DNA of 64,000 nt, taken from Nitrospira sp. Lineage in GTDB: Bacteria > Nitrospirota > Nitrospiria > Nitrospirales > Nitrospiraceae. The notes under the pieces were generated by a model. The model did not search any database. It was not told where the DNA came from and saw only the letters and a program-made list of their open reading frames with translations. Positions 10,132 to 19,746 of the stretch are shown one piece after another; positions within the stretch are counted from its first letter, which is position 1; every line of letters begins with the position of its first letter. The DNA lies in contig JAURZE010000022.1 of the NCBI GenBank assembly GCA_030653545.1, positions 248,001 through 312,000 on the forward strand, given 5' to 3'. The position numbers were made by a program, and so were the translations under genes.

Positions 10132-10581
10132 ATGACCGCACTGATGCGTTGGGATCCGTTTCGCGAACTCGAAGAGATGTCAGATCGACTGAATCGGATG
10201 GTGGCCCGTCCTGCAACCAAAGCCAACGGAAAGGAAGCGTTGACCGTGGCGGACTGGATGCCGACCGTCGATATCAGCGAAACTGCCGGGGAATACGTGA
10301 TCCAGGCAGAGTTGCCTGAGGTGAAGAAAGACGACGTGAAAGTCACGCTGGAAGAAGGTGTCCTGACTATTCAAGGGCAACGCCGTCAGGAAAAGGATGA
10401 GAAGACCACGAAGTATCACCGGATCGAACGGTCCTATGGAACATTCGTCCGGAGCTTCTCACTGCCGGACCAAGTGAACGAGAGCGGGGTGAAAGCCGAA
10501 TTCAAAGACGGGGTGTTGAATCTGCATATCCCGAAATCGGAAAAGGCTAAGCCGCGGGCCATCGAAGTGAAAGTCGCATAA
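10132..10581 (+). CDS. Hsp20 family small heat-shock protein
   Basis: An ATP-independent chaperone that holds unfolded proteins. The 149-aa protein begins with the typical RWDPFRELEEM segment. The alpha-crystallin domain covers about residues 43-135 (VDISETAGEYVIQAELPEV to FKDGVLNLHIPKSE). The A-x-x-x-x-G-V-L hallmark reads AEFKDGVLNL. The gene has its own strong terminator downstream. I see no CIRCE element and no convincing sigma-32 promoter upstream. Confidence 0.95.
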   Translation: MTALMRWDPFRELEEMSDRLNRMVARPATKANGKEALTVADWMPTVDISETAGEYVIQAELPEVKKDDVKVTLEEGVLTIQGQRRQEKDEKTTKYHRIERSYGTFVRSFSLPDQVNESGVKAEFKDGVLNLHIPKSEKAKPRAIEVKVA

Positions 10582-10606
10582 CCCTTCCTGGTATCCGTAC
10601 CGAGAT

Positions 10607-10637
10607 GAAAGGCCCGCTCAGGCGGGCCTTTCTTTTT
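10607..10637 (+). terminator. Rho-independent terminator of hsp20
   Basis: A perfect 11-bp stem (GAAAGGCCCGC / GCGGGCCTTTC) with a TCAG loop is followed by TTTTT. It begins 26 bp after the hsp20 stop codon. Confidence 0.92.
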
Positions 10638-10672
10638 CCACCAGCCGGCATCATTCTCTTTCCCTCATACTC

Positions 10673-10702
10673 TTGAGCTTCTTAGCCGCAACCGTTTAAG
10701 AT
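10673..10702 (+). promoter_or_regulatory. Sigma-70-type promoter of fumC
   Basis: TTGAGC, an 18-bp spacer and TAAGAT, about 45 bp upstream of the fumC ATG and directly after the hsp20 terminator, where a new promoter is expected. Confidence 0.5.
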
Positions 10703-10747
10703 GCGCGCTCCCTTACCCACACGATTGCCTAGCGAGGAGATACGCGC

Positions 10748-12184
10748 ATGAAGAAGTCATCAGGAACACAGCCCGCAAACACCCGCATTGAACGCGACAC
10801 GATGGGCGAATTGGCCGTCCCCTCGGATGCCTACTACGGCGTGCAAACCGCGCGCGCCATCGAGAATTTCCCGATCAGCTCCCTCCGCATGCCGCGGTCG
10901 GTGATCCGGGCCATGGGGCTGATCAAGCGCGCCGCTGCCAGTGTCAATCAATCGCTGGGTCTCCTGGACAAGAAACCCGCGGACGCGATCAAGGCGGCGG
11001 CCACCGAAGTGGTCGAGGGGAAACTCGACGCCGAATTTCCGGTCGACATTTTCCAAACCGGATCCGGCACCTCCACCAACATGAATACCAACGAAGTGAT
11101 TTCGAACCGGGCCACCGAGCTTCTCGGCGGCGCACGCGGGAGCAAATTGGTCCACCCGAACGATCACGTCAATTTGGGGCAATCGAGCAACGACGTGATT
11201 CCCACGGCGATTCACATCGCCGCAGGGGAGTTGATGCAGCAACAGCTCATTCCAGCCCTGACCCGTTTGCAGAAAGCCCTCGACCGGAAAGCCAAAGAGT
11301 TCGACAAGATCGTCAAGATCGGCCGCACCCATTTGCAAGATGCCACACCGGTGCGACTGGGGCAGGAGTTCGGCGGCTATGCGCGCCAGATTGAGCTTGG
11401 CATTCAGCGCGTAAAGCGCGCACAAGATGCCCTCAGCGAAGTCGCTCTCGGCGGCACTGCGGTGGGTACCGGGCTGAACTGTCATCCGAAATTTTCCTCG
11501 AAAGTCATGGCCATCATTTCCAAAGAAACCGGCTGCGCCTTCACAGAAGCCAAGAATCATTTCGAAGCCCAGTCGGCTCAGGATTCGTTGGTTGAAGCCA
11601 GCGGGGAGTTGCGGACAGTGGCCGTGAGCCTGATGAAGATCGCCAATGATGTGCGCTGGCTCGGCTCAGGCCCGCGCTGCGGGTTGGGAGAAATCAATCT
11701 GCCGGAGACGCAACCGGGCTCGTCGATTATGCCGGGAAAAGTGAATCCCGTGATTGCCGAATCCGTGACGATGGTCTGCGCCCAGGTCATCGGCAACGAT
11801 GTCACCGTCACGATCGGCGGACAGGCGGCCAACTTCGAATTGATCGTCATGCTGCCGGTCATGGCCTACAATCTCCTGCAATCGATCGAGCTGCTCGCCT
11901 CCGTCTCCAATAACTTTGCCGTTAAATGTATCGACGGCATCAAAGCCAATGAAGAGCGCTGCAAGAGTCTGATCGAGGAAAGCCTGGCGATGTGTACGGC
12001 GCTCGCGCCGGAAATCGGTTACGAGGCGGCCGCCAAGCTGGCCAAAGATGCCTATAAGTCCGGCAAGACCGTACGTGAAGTCGCGAAGGAGCAGAAAGTG
12101 CTCTCCGACAAACGCCTCACCGAATTGCTCGATCCCTGGCGCATGACCATGCCTGGCGGCCCGGTAGGGAGTGCGGGGGGATAA
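10748..12184 (+). CDS. fumC: Class II fumarate hydratase
   Basis: Reversible hydration of fumarate to malate, with no Fe-S cluster. The 478-aa protein shows the superfamily signature GSSIMPGKVNPV (about residues 325-336), TGSGTSTNMNTNEV near 108-121 and GRTHLQDATPV near 197. The segment NFELIVMLPVMAYNLLQS is more like fumarase than aspartase, but the two families are close and aspartase cannot be fully excluded. It has a GAGGAG site before the ATG and its own promoter. It fits with citrate synthase upstream as part of the TCA cycle. Confidence 0.92.
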   Translation: MKKSSGTQPANTRIERDTMGELAVPSDAYYGVQTARAIENFPISSLRMPRSVIRAMGLIKRAAASVNQSLGLLDKKPADAIKAAATEVVEGKLDAEFPVDIFQTGSGTSTNMNTNEVISNRATELLGGARGSKLVHPNDHVNLGQSSNDVIPTAIHIAAGELMQQQLIPALTRLQKALDRKAKEFDKIVKIGRTHLQDATPVRLGQEFGGYARQIELGIQRVKRAQDALSEVALGGTAVGTGLNCHPKFSSKVMAIISKETGCAFTEAKNHFEAQSAQDSLVEASGELRTVAVSLMKIANDVRWLGSGPRCGLGEINLPETQPGSSIMPGKVNPVIAESVTMVCAQVIGNDVTVTIGGQAANFELIVMLPVMAYNLLQSIELLASVSNNFAVKCIDGIKANEERCKSLIEESLAMCTALAPEIGYEAAAKLAKDAYKSGKTVREVAKEQKVLSDKRLTELLDPWRMTMPGGPVGSAGG

Positions 12185-12281
12185 GGGCGGACGGTCAACC
12201 ATCCTGTCGGTGCTGTGGCATCACGCGAGAATCGCCAGCTGAGAATCGGGGAACGATTGTGACGACGCAACGGAGCATGAC

Positions 12282-14537
12282 TTGGCCATAGTCTGGTCGG
12301 CGACGATCTTCCTGAGCGCCTTCTTACTGTTTCTCGTCCAGCCCATGATGGCAAAGATGATCCTCCCGATGTTGGGGGGGACCCCGGCGGTCTGGAATGC
12401 CTGCATGTTGTTCTTTCAAACCTCGCTCTTGGCGGGGTACGGGTATGTCCATCTCCTGAATTCATGGGTCGCGCCTCGTCGCCAGGTATTCGTCCATCTG
12501 CTCTTGCTGGCTGTTCCGCTGTTCCTCCTGCCCATCGGCATCCCAGCCTCATGGACGTTTCCCGACCAGACCAACCCTGTGCTCTGGGTGCTCCTTCTCT
12601 TGACCGTGTCGATCGGCCTACCCTTCTTCATGCTCTCCACGACGGCCCCGCTCTTACAGAAGTGGTTTTCTTGGACCCCTCATCCGTCTGCTCGAGATCC
12701 CTATTTCTTGTATGCCGCAAGTAATGCGGGCAGCATGGTGGCATTACTGGGCTATCCGTTCGCGATCGAACCCTGGGTTCCCCTCAGAGGCACACAAGGA
12801 TTGTCGCAGACGATGCTCTGGAGCATCGGGTATGGAGTCCTTGTCGCCCTTCTTGGAACATGCGCGTGGCTCCTCAGGCGCGAACACGCGCACGGAGCGG
12901 CGACAACGCCCCCCAGGTCGACGGCTCAGACAACTGCGCCGCTCTCGCCGCTTCCCATGCTCATTCGCCTACGCTGGATCCTCCTGGCCTTCATTCCCTC
13001 GAGCCTGTTGCTGGGGGCCACGACCCACCTCACGCTCAATGTCGCAGCCATTCCATTGCTGTGGGTCATCCCCCTCGCGCTGTATCTGCTGAGTTTTATT
13101 CTCGTGTTCGCGAAATGGTCTCCGGCCAATCACCGAGCCATGGTCATCACCTTACCGGTTGTACTGCTGCTCCTGATATTCAACGCCATCCCCTTTGCCC
13201 CATCGCTTCCATATCCCGTTCAATTCCTGCTCCCTCTCGTGGGGTTGGGTCTGGTGGCGATGGTCTGTCATGGCGAACTAGCCAGAACGAGGCCCGCGAC
13301 AGACCGGCTGACGATCTTCTATTTACTCATGTCCATTGGCGGGGCGCTCGGAGGCCTCTTCAATGCCCTGATTGCGCCGGTTGTGTTCAGCGACATTTAT
13401 GAATACGACATCATCCTCGTGCTCGCCGCCTGTGTGCTGCCACGTCTAGAAGGCGCCGATCCGCTGTGGCTGTCGCACTGGATCTCTTCCCGGTGGGACG
13501 CACGCGTGCGGAACGCGGGAGATCTGCCGTGGATGGCAGGAGTGGGACTGATCACCGCGCTCTGTGCGGCCCTCAGCTATTCGTTGGATGAACCGCCGCT
13601 CATCCTGGACGCCGCCCTCGCCGGTATTCCGTTGCTGCTGTGTTATGCCTGTATCCGGAAACCGCTTCACTTGGGATTGGCGCTCGGCGCGGTGCTCGTT
13701 ACCGCCAACGTCATCAGTAACGCGTTCGACGATCCAGTCCTGTACCGGACACGCTCATTCTTCGGCGTGCTCACGGTCAAAGCGGATGGAGATGTGCATC
13801 GGCTGAAGCACGGCACTATCAACCACGGCATGCAGCGGATGCAGCCGGAGATGCGACGAGAATCGGTGAGCTACTTTCATCCCGCCGGACCCTACGGACA
13901 AGTGTTTGCCGCGTTCAGCGGGACCGAATCCAAGAAGCGTATTGCCGTCACGGGCCTCGGCATCGCGGCATTGGCCAACTATGCCGAGCAGGGGCAATCG
14001 CTGACATTTTACGAAATCGATCCGGCAGTGGTAGAGATTGCGCAAACTCCCAGGTTGTTTACGTATTACGACGACGCCGTCCGCCGCGGGGTCGATCTGC
14101 GGGTCGTTGTAGGTGACGCCCGGCTGAAAATGCTGGAAGCTCCGGACGGCGCCTACGACATGGTCATCCTGGACGCATTTACCTCGGATGCGATCCCGGT
14201 TCATCTCCTCACCCGCGAAGCGATGGAGATGTATCTGCGGAAATTGGCTCCCAACGGTTTATTGGTCATTCACATCTCCAATCGGTATCTGGCGCTCGAG
14301 CCGGTATTGGGGAATCTCGGACACGTCCTTCATTTATTTGGATTGAAACAGTTCGGCACGTCGGATGACACGGTCCTGCAATATGCGGCGGACATCGTGG
14401 TCATGGCAAAAGAGAAAGAAGCCTTCGGCGCCCTGGGCAAGGATCCACGGTGGACACCTCTGCAACAATCCTCATCGGTCGGCCTCTGGTCCGATGATTT
14501 CTCGAACGTCGTACGCGCCATTCGATGGAGCAAATAG
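12282..14537 (+). CDS. Multi-pass membrane protein fused to a spermidine-synthase-like domain
   Basis: The 751-aa protein starts at a TTG; no ATG or GTG is in frame because a stop lies 24 nt upstream. Residues 1-480 contain about 12 hydrophobic helices, resembling the membrane half of fused MFS/spermidine synthase proteins. From about residue 490 there is a Rossmann methyltransferase-like domain of the SpeE type: ITVTGLGIAAL-like glycine loop (AVTGLGIAAL), YEIDPAVVEIA, VVGDARLKML and DMVILDAFTSDAIP. The Asp of LDAF corresponds to the catalytic region of SpeE, but the polyamine-binding set is incomplete, so polyamine synthesis is not assured. The substrate and role of this fused family are unknown; it stands alone here. 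Confidence 0.82.
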   Translation: MAIVWSATIFLSAFLLFLVQPMMAKMILPMLGGTPAVWNACMLFFQTSLLAGYGYVHLLNSWVAPRRQVFVHLLLLAVPLFLLPIGIPASWTFPDQTNPVLWVLLLLTVSIGLPFFMLSTTAPLLQKWFSWTPHPSARDPYFLYAASNAGSMVALLGYPFAIEPWVPLRGTQGLSQTMLWSIGYGVLVALLGTCAWLLRREHAHGAATTPPRSTAQTTAPLSPLPMLIRLRWILLAFIPSSLLLGATTHLTLNVAAIPLLWVIPLALYLLSFILVFAKWSPANHRAMVITLPVVLLLLIFNAIPFAPSLPYPVQFLLPLVGLGLVAMVCHGELARTRPATDRLTIFYLLMSIGGALGGLFNALIAPVVFSDIYEYDIILVLAACVLPRLEGADPLWLSHWISSRWDARVRNAGDLPWMAGVGLITALCAALSYSLDEPPLILDAALAGIPLLLCYACIRKPLHLGLALGAVLVTANVISNAFDDPVLYRTRSFFGVLTVKADGDVHRLKHGTINHGMQRMQPEMRRESVSYFHPAGPYGQVFAAFSGTESKKRIAVTGLGIAALANYAEQGQSLTFYEIDPAVVEIAQTPRLFTYYDDAVRRGVDLRVVVGDARLKMLEAPDGAYDMVILDAFTSDAIPVHLLTREAMEMYLRKLAPNGLLVIHISNRYLALEPVLGNLGHVLHLFGLKQFGTSDDTVLQYAADIVVMAKEKEAFGALGKDPRWTPLQQSSSVGLWSDDFSNVVRAIRWSK

Positions 14538-14598
14538 CGCATATCTCCTGGAGTGGCTATCCCGCGAGACGGCCCGGAAGATGAAATGCTCCAAAACT

Positions 14599-14628
14599 TT
14601 GACACCCCAAAAGTCTCTATGCTAATGT
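14599..14628 (+). promoter_or_regulatory. Sigma-70-type promoter of the flavoprotein gene
   Basis: TTGACA, an 18-bp spacer and TAATGT, 57 bp upstream of the ATG at 14685. The -35 box matches the consensus exactly. Confidence 0.6.
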
Positions 14629-14684
14629 CCGCGAAACTGTTGGGGTTCTAGTCACTTTCTATTCACTTCTTTAGGGAATACCGC

Positions 14685-16043
14685 ATGAGCGCACAGGGGA
14701 AGCATGTGATCATTGTGGCCGGAGCCGGACCAGCCGGAATGGCCGCTTCAAATATGTTGGCGAAGGCCGGCCATGACGTCATCATACTGAACCGCGACAT
14801 CAAGTTCGGCGGGCTGGCAGAATACGGAATATTTCCGGCCAAGCTGAAATTGCGCGGCGGCCTGAAAAAGCAATATTGGGAAATGCTGGAGCAGCCGAAC
14901 GTGCACTACTTCGGCAACGTGTCCATCGGGAAGGGGAAAGACCTGACCGTGGAGGACGTTCGCGCTCTCGGCGCCAGCGCAGTTGTCTTTGCGATCGGCG
15001 CACAAGGCACCAAGGCCATCGGCGTAGAGGGGGATTCGGCAGAGGGGGTATTCCATGCCAAGGATGTGGTCTACCACTTCAACCGCTTGCCGGGATTCGG
15101 CGATCGGCCGTTTGAAGTCGGAAAGCATGTGGCTGTGATCGGAGCCGGCGACGTCATGGTCGATATCGCCCATTGGCTGATTCGCTATAAGAAGGTGGAA
15201 CGCGTCACGGCCATCGTGCGACGCGGCCCCCTGGAACGAAAATACAACCCGAAAGAAATCCGGTCAGTCTGCGCGAATATGGATGTCGAGGGGATCACCG
15301 CAGAAGTGGCGCGCATCAAGGACCGTCTCGCCGCAGTCGGCCAGAATGCCGACGAAGTCCTGAAAGGTCTGACGGACGAATTCACTAAGTGCGAACCGGC
15401 CGTCAGCCCCACGAAAATGGGGTTTAAGTTCTTGGCATCGCCGAAGCGCATTCTGGTCGATGGCAACAATCGGGTGCGCGGCTTGGAGATGGAAGACAAT
15501 AAGCTGGAGCCTAAAGGCACCGACACGGCCGCCGTCGGACTCAAGCAGTATTACGAGTTCCCCTGCGACGCCGTCGTCTTTGCGGTCGGCGACAAGGTGG
15601 ACGAGACCGTGGGGCTGCCCTACAAGAACGGACTGTTTGTCACCAATCCCAACAAGACCAACAACGATCCAGACGATGCGCTTTTCCAGGCCTATGACGA
15701 GGCGACCGGGAAGGCCGTGGATGGGGTATTCCTCACAGGATGGGCGCGTAAGGCCAGCGAAGGGCTCGTTGGTGTCGCCAAGCGGGACGGGGAGTGGTGC
15801 GCGGAAGTGGTGACTCGCTATCTGGACACAAAGAATCCAGGCCAGCCGGTCTCAGCCAAAGCCGTCACAGACAAACTCACCGGCTTGTTGAAGGAACGAA
15901 AAAGCCGACCGGTGAGCCTTGCCGGACTCAAAGCGCTCGATGCCGCGGAGAAAACCCATAGCGGCGCGACGGACTGTATCGGGGAATTCAAATACGCCAC
16001 CAACCAAGAAATGCTCAACTTGATCGAGCGGCACTCGCGCTAG
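14685..16043 (+). CDS. FAD/NAD(P)-dependent oxidoreductase, ferredoxin(adrenodoxin)-NADP reductase-like
   Basis: The 452-aa flavoprotein has an FAD-binding GAGPAGMAA motif at residues 13-21 and an NAD(P)-binding GAGDVMVD near 149. FGGLAEYGIFP and RRGPLERKYNPKEI resemble segments of adrenodoxin reductase and FprA, where the first contacts FAD and the second lies after the NADP site. The likely role is electron transfer between a ferredoxin and NAD(P)H; glutamate-synthase small-subunit-like proteins are the main alternative. The N-terminal Fe-S segment typical of GltD is absent. An organism fixing carbon by the reductive TCA cycle needs such ferredoxin chemistry, but that link is inference. It converges with nadK. 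Confidence 0.78.
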   Translation: MSAQGKHVIIVAGAGPAGMAASNMLAKAGHDVIILNRDIKFGGLAEYGIFPAKLKLRGGLKKQYWEMLEQPNVHYFGNVSIGKGKDLTVEDVRALGASAVVFAIGAQGTKAIGVEGDSAEGVFHAKDVVYHFNRLPGFGDRPFEVGKHVAVIGAGDVMVDIAHWLIRYKKVERVTAIVRRGPLERKYNPKEIRSVCANMDVEGITAEVARIKDRLAAVGQNADEVLKGLTDEFTKCEPAVSPTKMGFKFLASPKRILVDGNNRVRGLEMEDNKLEPKGTDTAAVGLKQYYEFPCDAVVFAVGDKVDETVGLPYKNGLFVTNPNKTNNDPDDALFQAYDEATGKAVDGVFLTGWARKASEGLVGVAKRDGEWCAEVVTRYLDTKNPGQPVSAKAVTDKLTGLLKERKSRPVSLAGLKALDAAEKTHSGATDCIGEFKYATNQEMLNLIERHSR

Positions 16044-16062
16044 CCGAACCAGGGGGGACGGC

Positions 16063-16923
16063 TCAGCCGTCTCCCCACTTCAGCTTCTCCCGCAACACTT
16101 CATAATATCGCGTCTCTGGAAACCGGATCAGCCTCGTGCGATGTTCCGAGACTTTGATCTCAATCGTATCGCCTTGCGAAATAGCCACACCCACCTGGCC
16201 ATCCATGGTGGCCATCGCTCCGTCATCCTTACTGGTCAGCGTCACTTCGATTTCCGCTCCAGCCGGGACGATCAACGGACGATGGGTGAGCGTGTGGGGA
16301 CAGATCGGAGTCAACACCAACGACTGCACTGCCGGAGCCAGGATCGGACCGCCGGCCGAAAGAGAGTAGGCCGTCGATCCCGTCGGGGTGCTGACGATCA
16401 ATCCGTCGCCGCGCAAATTCGTCACGAACTCGCCCTGAATGGCGATTTTCAGCTCAATCATTCTCGCCAAGGTGCCCTTGCTGATCACGACATCATTGAG
16501 GACAGCCCCTTGCGTCACCGTTTCCCCATGCCGGTGCACATGGGTCTTGAGCATCAGACGCTCATCCAACACAAAGTCGTTGGCAAAGACTCGATCAAGC
16601 GAAGGATAGAGATGCTCCAGACGGACTTCGGTAAGAAACCCCAGCCCGCCCATGTTGACCCCGAGAATGGGAATGCCCCGCTCGCCGGCGAGACGCGCCG
16701 CATTCAACATCGTCCCGTCACCACCTAATACCAACAACACATCGGCCTGATTGGCCAGCTGCGTTTTCTGAATTCCCCCGGTCTCGCCAAGCAATGAAGC
16801 AGATGTCGTATCTAATAGCGCAACGATGTTCTTCGCCCGCAACCAGGAGACAACACTCTGCAGCGTTTCCTTGACCTCTGGAAATTTCGGCTTCGTGAGA
16901 ATGCCAATGCTCTTACGTTGCAT
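16063..16923 (-). CDS. nadK: NAD kinase
   Basis: It phosphorylates NAD to NADP. The 286-aa protein has the GGDGT motif (LVLGGDGTMLNAAR, about residues 66-80), the NMGGLGFLTE loop near 94-103, and the glycine-rich TPTGSTAYSLSAGGP around 179-193. It is transcribed away from clpC from a recognisable promoter. Its 3' end faces the flavoprotein gene with a gap of 19 bp. Confidence 0.95.
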   Translation of the reverse strand: MQRKSIGILTKPKFPEVKETLQSVVSWLRAKNIVALLDTTSASLLGETGGIQKTQLANQADVLLVLGGDGTMLNAARLAGERGIPILGVNMGGLGFLTEVRLEHLYPSLDRVFANDFVLDERLMLKTHVHRHGETVTQGAVLNDVVISKGTLARMIELKIAIQGEFVTNLRGDGLIVSTPTGSTAYSLSAGGPILAPAVQSLVLTPICPHTLTHRPLIVPAGAEIEVTLTSKDDGAMATMDGQVGVAISQGDTIEIKVSEHRTRLIRFPETRYYEVLREKLKWGDG

Positions 16924-16969
16924 ATCGATACCGACGTGCCTTCAATTGTGGAGTGGCGAAAGGTGCGGG

Positions 16970-16999
16970 ATTGTATCGGGACGGTTCTCAGGGTGTCAA
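16970..16999 (-). promoter_or_regulatory. Sigma-70-type promoter of nadK
   Basis: On the minus strand: TTGACA (16999-16994), an 18-bp spacer and TACAAT (16975-16970), about 47 bp upstream of the nadK ATG. Confidence 0.65.
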
Positions 17000-17098
17000 C
17001 GAAACGATGCCACGCACATGATGAGCCAGAGTCGAGCACCTGACACATAACCATTTATGTATGATTGACTTTCATCGTTGTGGGATTTGCGTGCAACC

Positions 17099-17127
17099 TT
17101 GACACTCGAAAAGCCGGTAGTTAGAAT
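17099..17127 (+). promoter_or_regulatory. Sigma-70-type promoter of clpC
   Basis: TTGACA, a 17-bp spacer and TAGAAT, with start of transcription expected near 17134 and the clpC ATG at 17200. It is one of the best matches in the window. No CtsR-type heptad repeat was seen around it. Confidence 0.7.
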
Positions 17128-17199
17128 TAGGCCAAGATTTTCCATAGGTTCGCGCGACCGGAACCACTACGAGTCTATACCAGACCAGAAGGAGGCAGG

Positions 17200-19626
17200 A
17201 TGTTCGAACGATTCACGGACAAGGGTCGGAAGATCATCATCCTGGCACGGGAAGAGGCCGAGCGGCACCAGAACGATTATCTCGGGACGGAGCACTTGGT
17301 TCTCGCGATTCTCCGTGAATCCGACGGTATCGCCCTGATGATCCTGAAAAAAATGGGCCTCTCGACCGAACAGATCCGGCTCGAAATTGAGCGGAACTTG
17401 CCCGGCGGTGGGACCACGATGACGTTTGGGGAAATTCCCTTTAGCCCGCGCGTCAAGAAAGTCATTGAATACGGTGTGGAAGAGGCCAGACTGCTGGGCC
17501 ATAACCATATCGGCAGTGAGCATCTCCTGCTCGGCCTATTGCGGGAGGAAGAAGGGATCGGCGGAAAGATTCTCCGTAGCCTCGGAGCCAATCTCCTGAC
17601 GGCCAGACAGTTGACCGTCACCTTCCTGAGAAAGTCCGCTCCGCGGGAGCGAGACCGGAAGAGCAACACGCCGGCGCTCGATGAATTCGGACGGGATCTG
17701 ACCCAGATGGCCCAAGAAGGTCTGTTAGATCCGGTCATCGGTCGCGCCGATGAAATCGAACGCGTCCTTCAGATTCTCAGCCGTCGGACCAAAAATAATC
17801 CGGTCCTCATCGGAGAGTCGGGTGTCGGCAAGACCGCCATCGTCGAAGGCTTGGCCCAACGAATCATACAGTCAGAAGTTCCGGATAATCTCTTGTCGCG
17901 CCGGGTCATCGCACTCGACCTTGGTTCGCTGGTTGCCGGAACAAAATACCGCGGCCAGTTTGAAGAGCGGCTCAAGGTCGTGATGAAGGAAATTGTGCAG
18001 GCCGGCAATATCATCATCTTCATCGATGAATTGCACACGCTCGTCGGAGCCGGAGCGGCCGAGGGATCGATCGATGCCTCTAACATGCTGAAGCCCGCGC
18101 TGTCCCGTGGCGAGATCCAATGCATCGGCGCCACCACGCTGGACGAATACCGCAAGCACATCGAAAAAGACGGCGCCCTCAAGCGACGGTTCCAGCCGAT
18201 TCATGTGCAGCCCCCGAGCATGGATGAGGCCGTGCTGATCATCCAGGGTCTCAGAGACCGATACGAAGAGCACCATGGCGTCGAGATCTCTGAGGATGCC
18301 ATCATCGAGGCGGTGAAACTGTCCGACCGGTACATCACCGATCGATTCCTCCCGGACAAAGCGATCGATTTGATCGACGAAACCGGCTCGCGCGCCAAAC
18401 TCCAGACCTATGCCTTGCCGTCTGAGCTGAAGGCGATGGAGCAGGAACTCAAGAAAGTCTCGCGGGATAAAGAACTCGCGATCTCCATGCAGAACTTCGA
18501 AGAAGCCGTGCGCCACCGTGAAGAAGAAGAGCGGTTGCGCAAACTGCTGGATGAATCGAAGCGCGAATGGAAAAAGAGCCAGGAAAAGAACAAGCCGACC
18601 ATCGGAAAAGAAGATGTGGCCTACGTCGTCTCGAAGATGACGGGCATCCCGCTCTTTAAACTGGAAGAAGAAGAGTCGAACAAGTTGCTGCACATGGAGG
18701 ATTTCCTCCACAAACGCGTCATCGGCCAGAACGAAGCGATTTCGGCCGTATCGCGCGCCATCCGCCGCTCACGGGCGGGTTTGAAAGATGCGAAGAAGCC
18801 GATCGGCTCGTTTATTTTCATGGGTCCCACCGGCGTCGGCAAAACCGAGTTGGCCAGGACCGTCGCAGAATTCTTATTCAACAGCGAAGATGCCTTGATT
18901 CGCGTCGACATGTCCGAATACCAAGAGAAGTTCACCAGCTCGCGACTCTTTGGAGCGCCTCCGGGCTATGTCGGCTACGAAGAGGGCGGACAGCTGACCG
19001 AGAAGGTCCGTCGCCGTCCGTATTCTGTCGTGCTCTTCGATGAAATCGAGAAGGCCCATCCGGACGTCTTCAATGTGCTGCTTCAAGTCTTAGACGACGG
19101 TGTGCTGACCGACAGCCTGGGTCGTAAGATAGATTTCAAGAACACCGTGATCATCATGACGTCGAATATCGGCACCAAGATGATCCAGAAAGGTGTGTCG
19201 CTCGGCTTCCAGAGTACGGAAGGGGAGCAGGCGAGGAGAAAGAAGGAAGAAGTCATGGGCGAATTGCGCCGCTCCTTCAGCCCTGAGTTCCTGAACCGGA
19301 TCGACGAAGTCGTAATCTTCCATCAACTGGAGAAGGAACAGCTCTACACCATCCTTGATATCCTGGTTCGTGAGCTGAACACACGGCTTGTGGAAAAGGG
19401 TGTCGAAATCGAGCTGGATGACGAAGTCAAACAATGGCTGATCAAAGAAGGATATGAGCCGTTGTATGGGGCTCGCCCGATGCGCCGGACCATTCAACGC
19501 GCCATCGGCGATCCGCTCTCCGATGACCTCATCAGAGGACGGTTCAAGGACAGCCGCAAGATCAAGGTCGTGCTTCGCGACGGAGCGCCAACCTTCATCG
19601 AGCAGGAGACGATGGCCAGCGTCTAA
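17200..19626 (+). CDS. clpC: ATP-dependent Clp protease ATP-binding subunit ClpC
   Basis: An AAA+ unfoldase that feeds substrates to ClpP. The 808-aa protein has the N-terminal double Clp_N domain (residues 1-145), a first AAA module with GESGVGKTA (about 206-214), a UVR-type coiled region near 420-455 ([17 protein letters not shown]), and a second AAA module with GPTGVGKTE (about 543-551). The ClpP-docking tripeptide LGF occurs in GVSLGFQST near residue 668, supporting a protease partner. The UVR segment distinguishes it from ClpB and ClpA. A GGAGG site lies 6 nt before the ATG. No mcsA, mcsB or ctsR gene is adjacent. Confidence 0.96.
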   Translation: MFERFTDKGRKIIILAREEAERHQNDYLGTEHLVLAILRESDGIALMILKKMGLSTEQIRLEIERNLPGGGTTMTFGEIPFSPRVKKVIEYGVEEARLLGHNHIGSEHLLLGLLREEEGIGGKILRSLGANLLTARQLTVTFLRKSAPRERDRKSNTPALDEFGRDLTQMAQEGLLDPVIGRADEIERVLQILSRRTKNNPVLIGESGVGKTAIVEGLAQRIIQSEVPDNLLSRRVIALDLGSLVAGTKYRGQFEERLKVVMKEIVQAGNIIIFIDELHTLVGAGAAEGSIDASNMLKPALSRGEIQCIGATTLDEYRKHIEKDGALKRRFQPIHVQPPSMDEAVLIIQGLRDRYEEHHGVEISEDAIIEAVKLSDRYITDRFLPDKAIDLIDETGSRAKLQTYALPSELKAMEQELKKVSRDKELAISMQNFEEAVRHREEEERLRKLLDESKREWKKSQEKNKPTIGKEDVAYVVSKMTGIPLFKLEEEESNKLLHMEDFLHKRVIGQNEAISAVSRAIRRSRAGLKDAKKPIGSFIFMGPTGVGKTELARTVAEFLFNSEDALIRVDMSEYQEKFTSSRLFGAPPGYVGYEEGGQLTEKVRRRPYSVVLFDEIEKAHPDVFNVLLQVLDDGVLTDSLGRKIDFKNTVIIMTSNIGTKMIQKGVSLGFQSTEGEQARRKKEEVMGELRRSFSPEFLNRIDEVVIFHQLEKEQLYTILDILVRELNTRLVEKGVEIELDDEVKQWLIKEGYEPLYGARPMRRTIQRAIGDPLSDDLIRGRFKDSRKIKVVLRDGAPTFIEQETMASV

Positions 19627-19673
19627 CCCGTCCAGCGGGATAGGCTCGTACGACAGAGTGAGATTCATTCAGC

Positions 19674-19713
19674 TGCACCCCCTGCGGTCAATGACCGCAG
19701 GGGGTGCATGCTT
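19674..19713 (+). terminator. Terminator after clpC
   Basis: A 17-bp perfect inverted repeat (TGCACCCCCTGCGGTCA and its complement, single central base) is followed by TGCTTTT. It begins 48 bp after the clpC stop and separates it from tsaD. Confidence 0.8.
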
Positions 19714-19746
19714 TTCAGCGACAGAGTGTGATAACTCTACAGAGTC

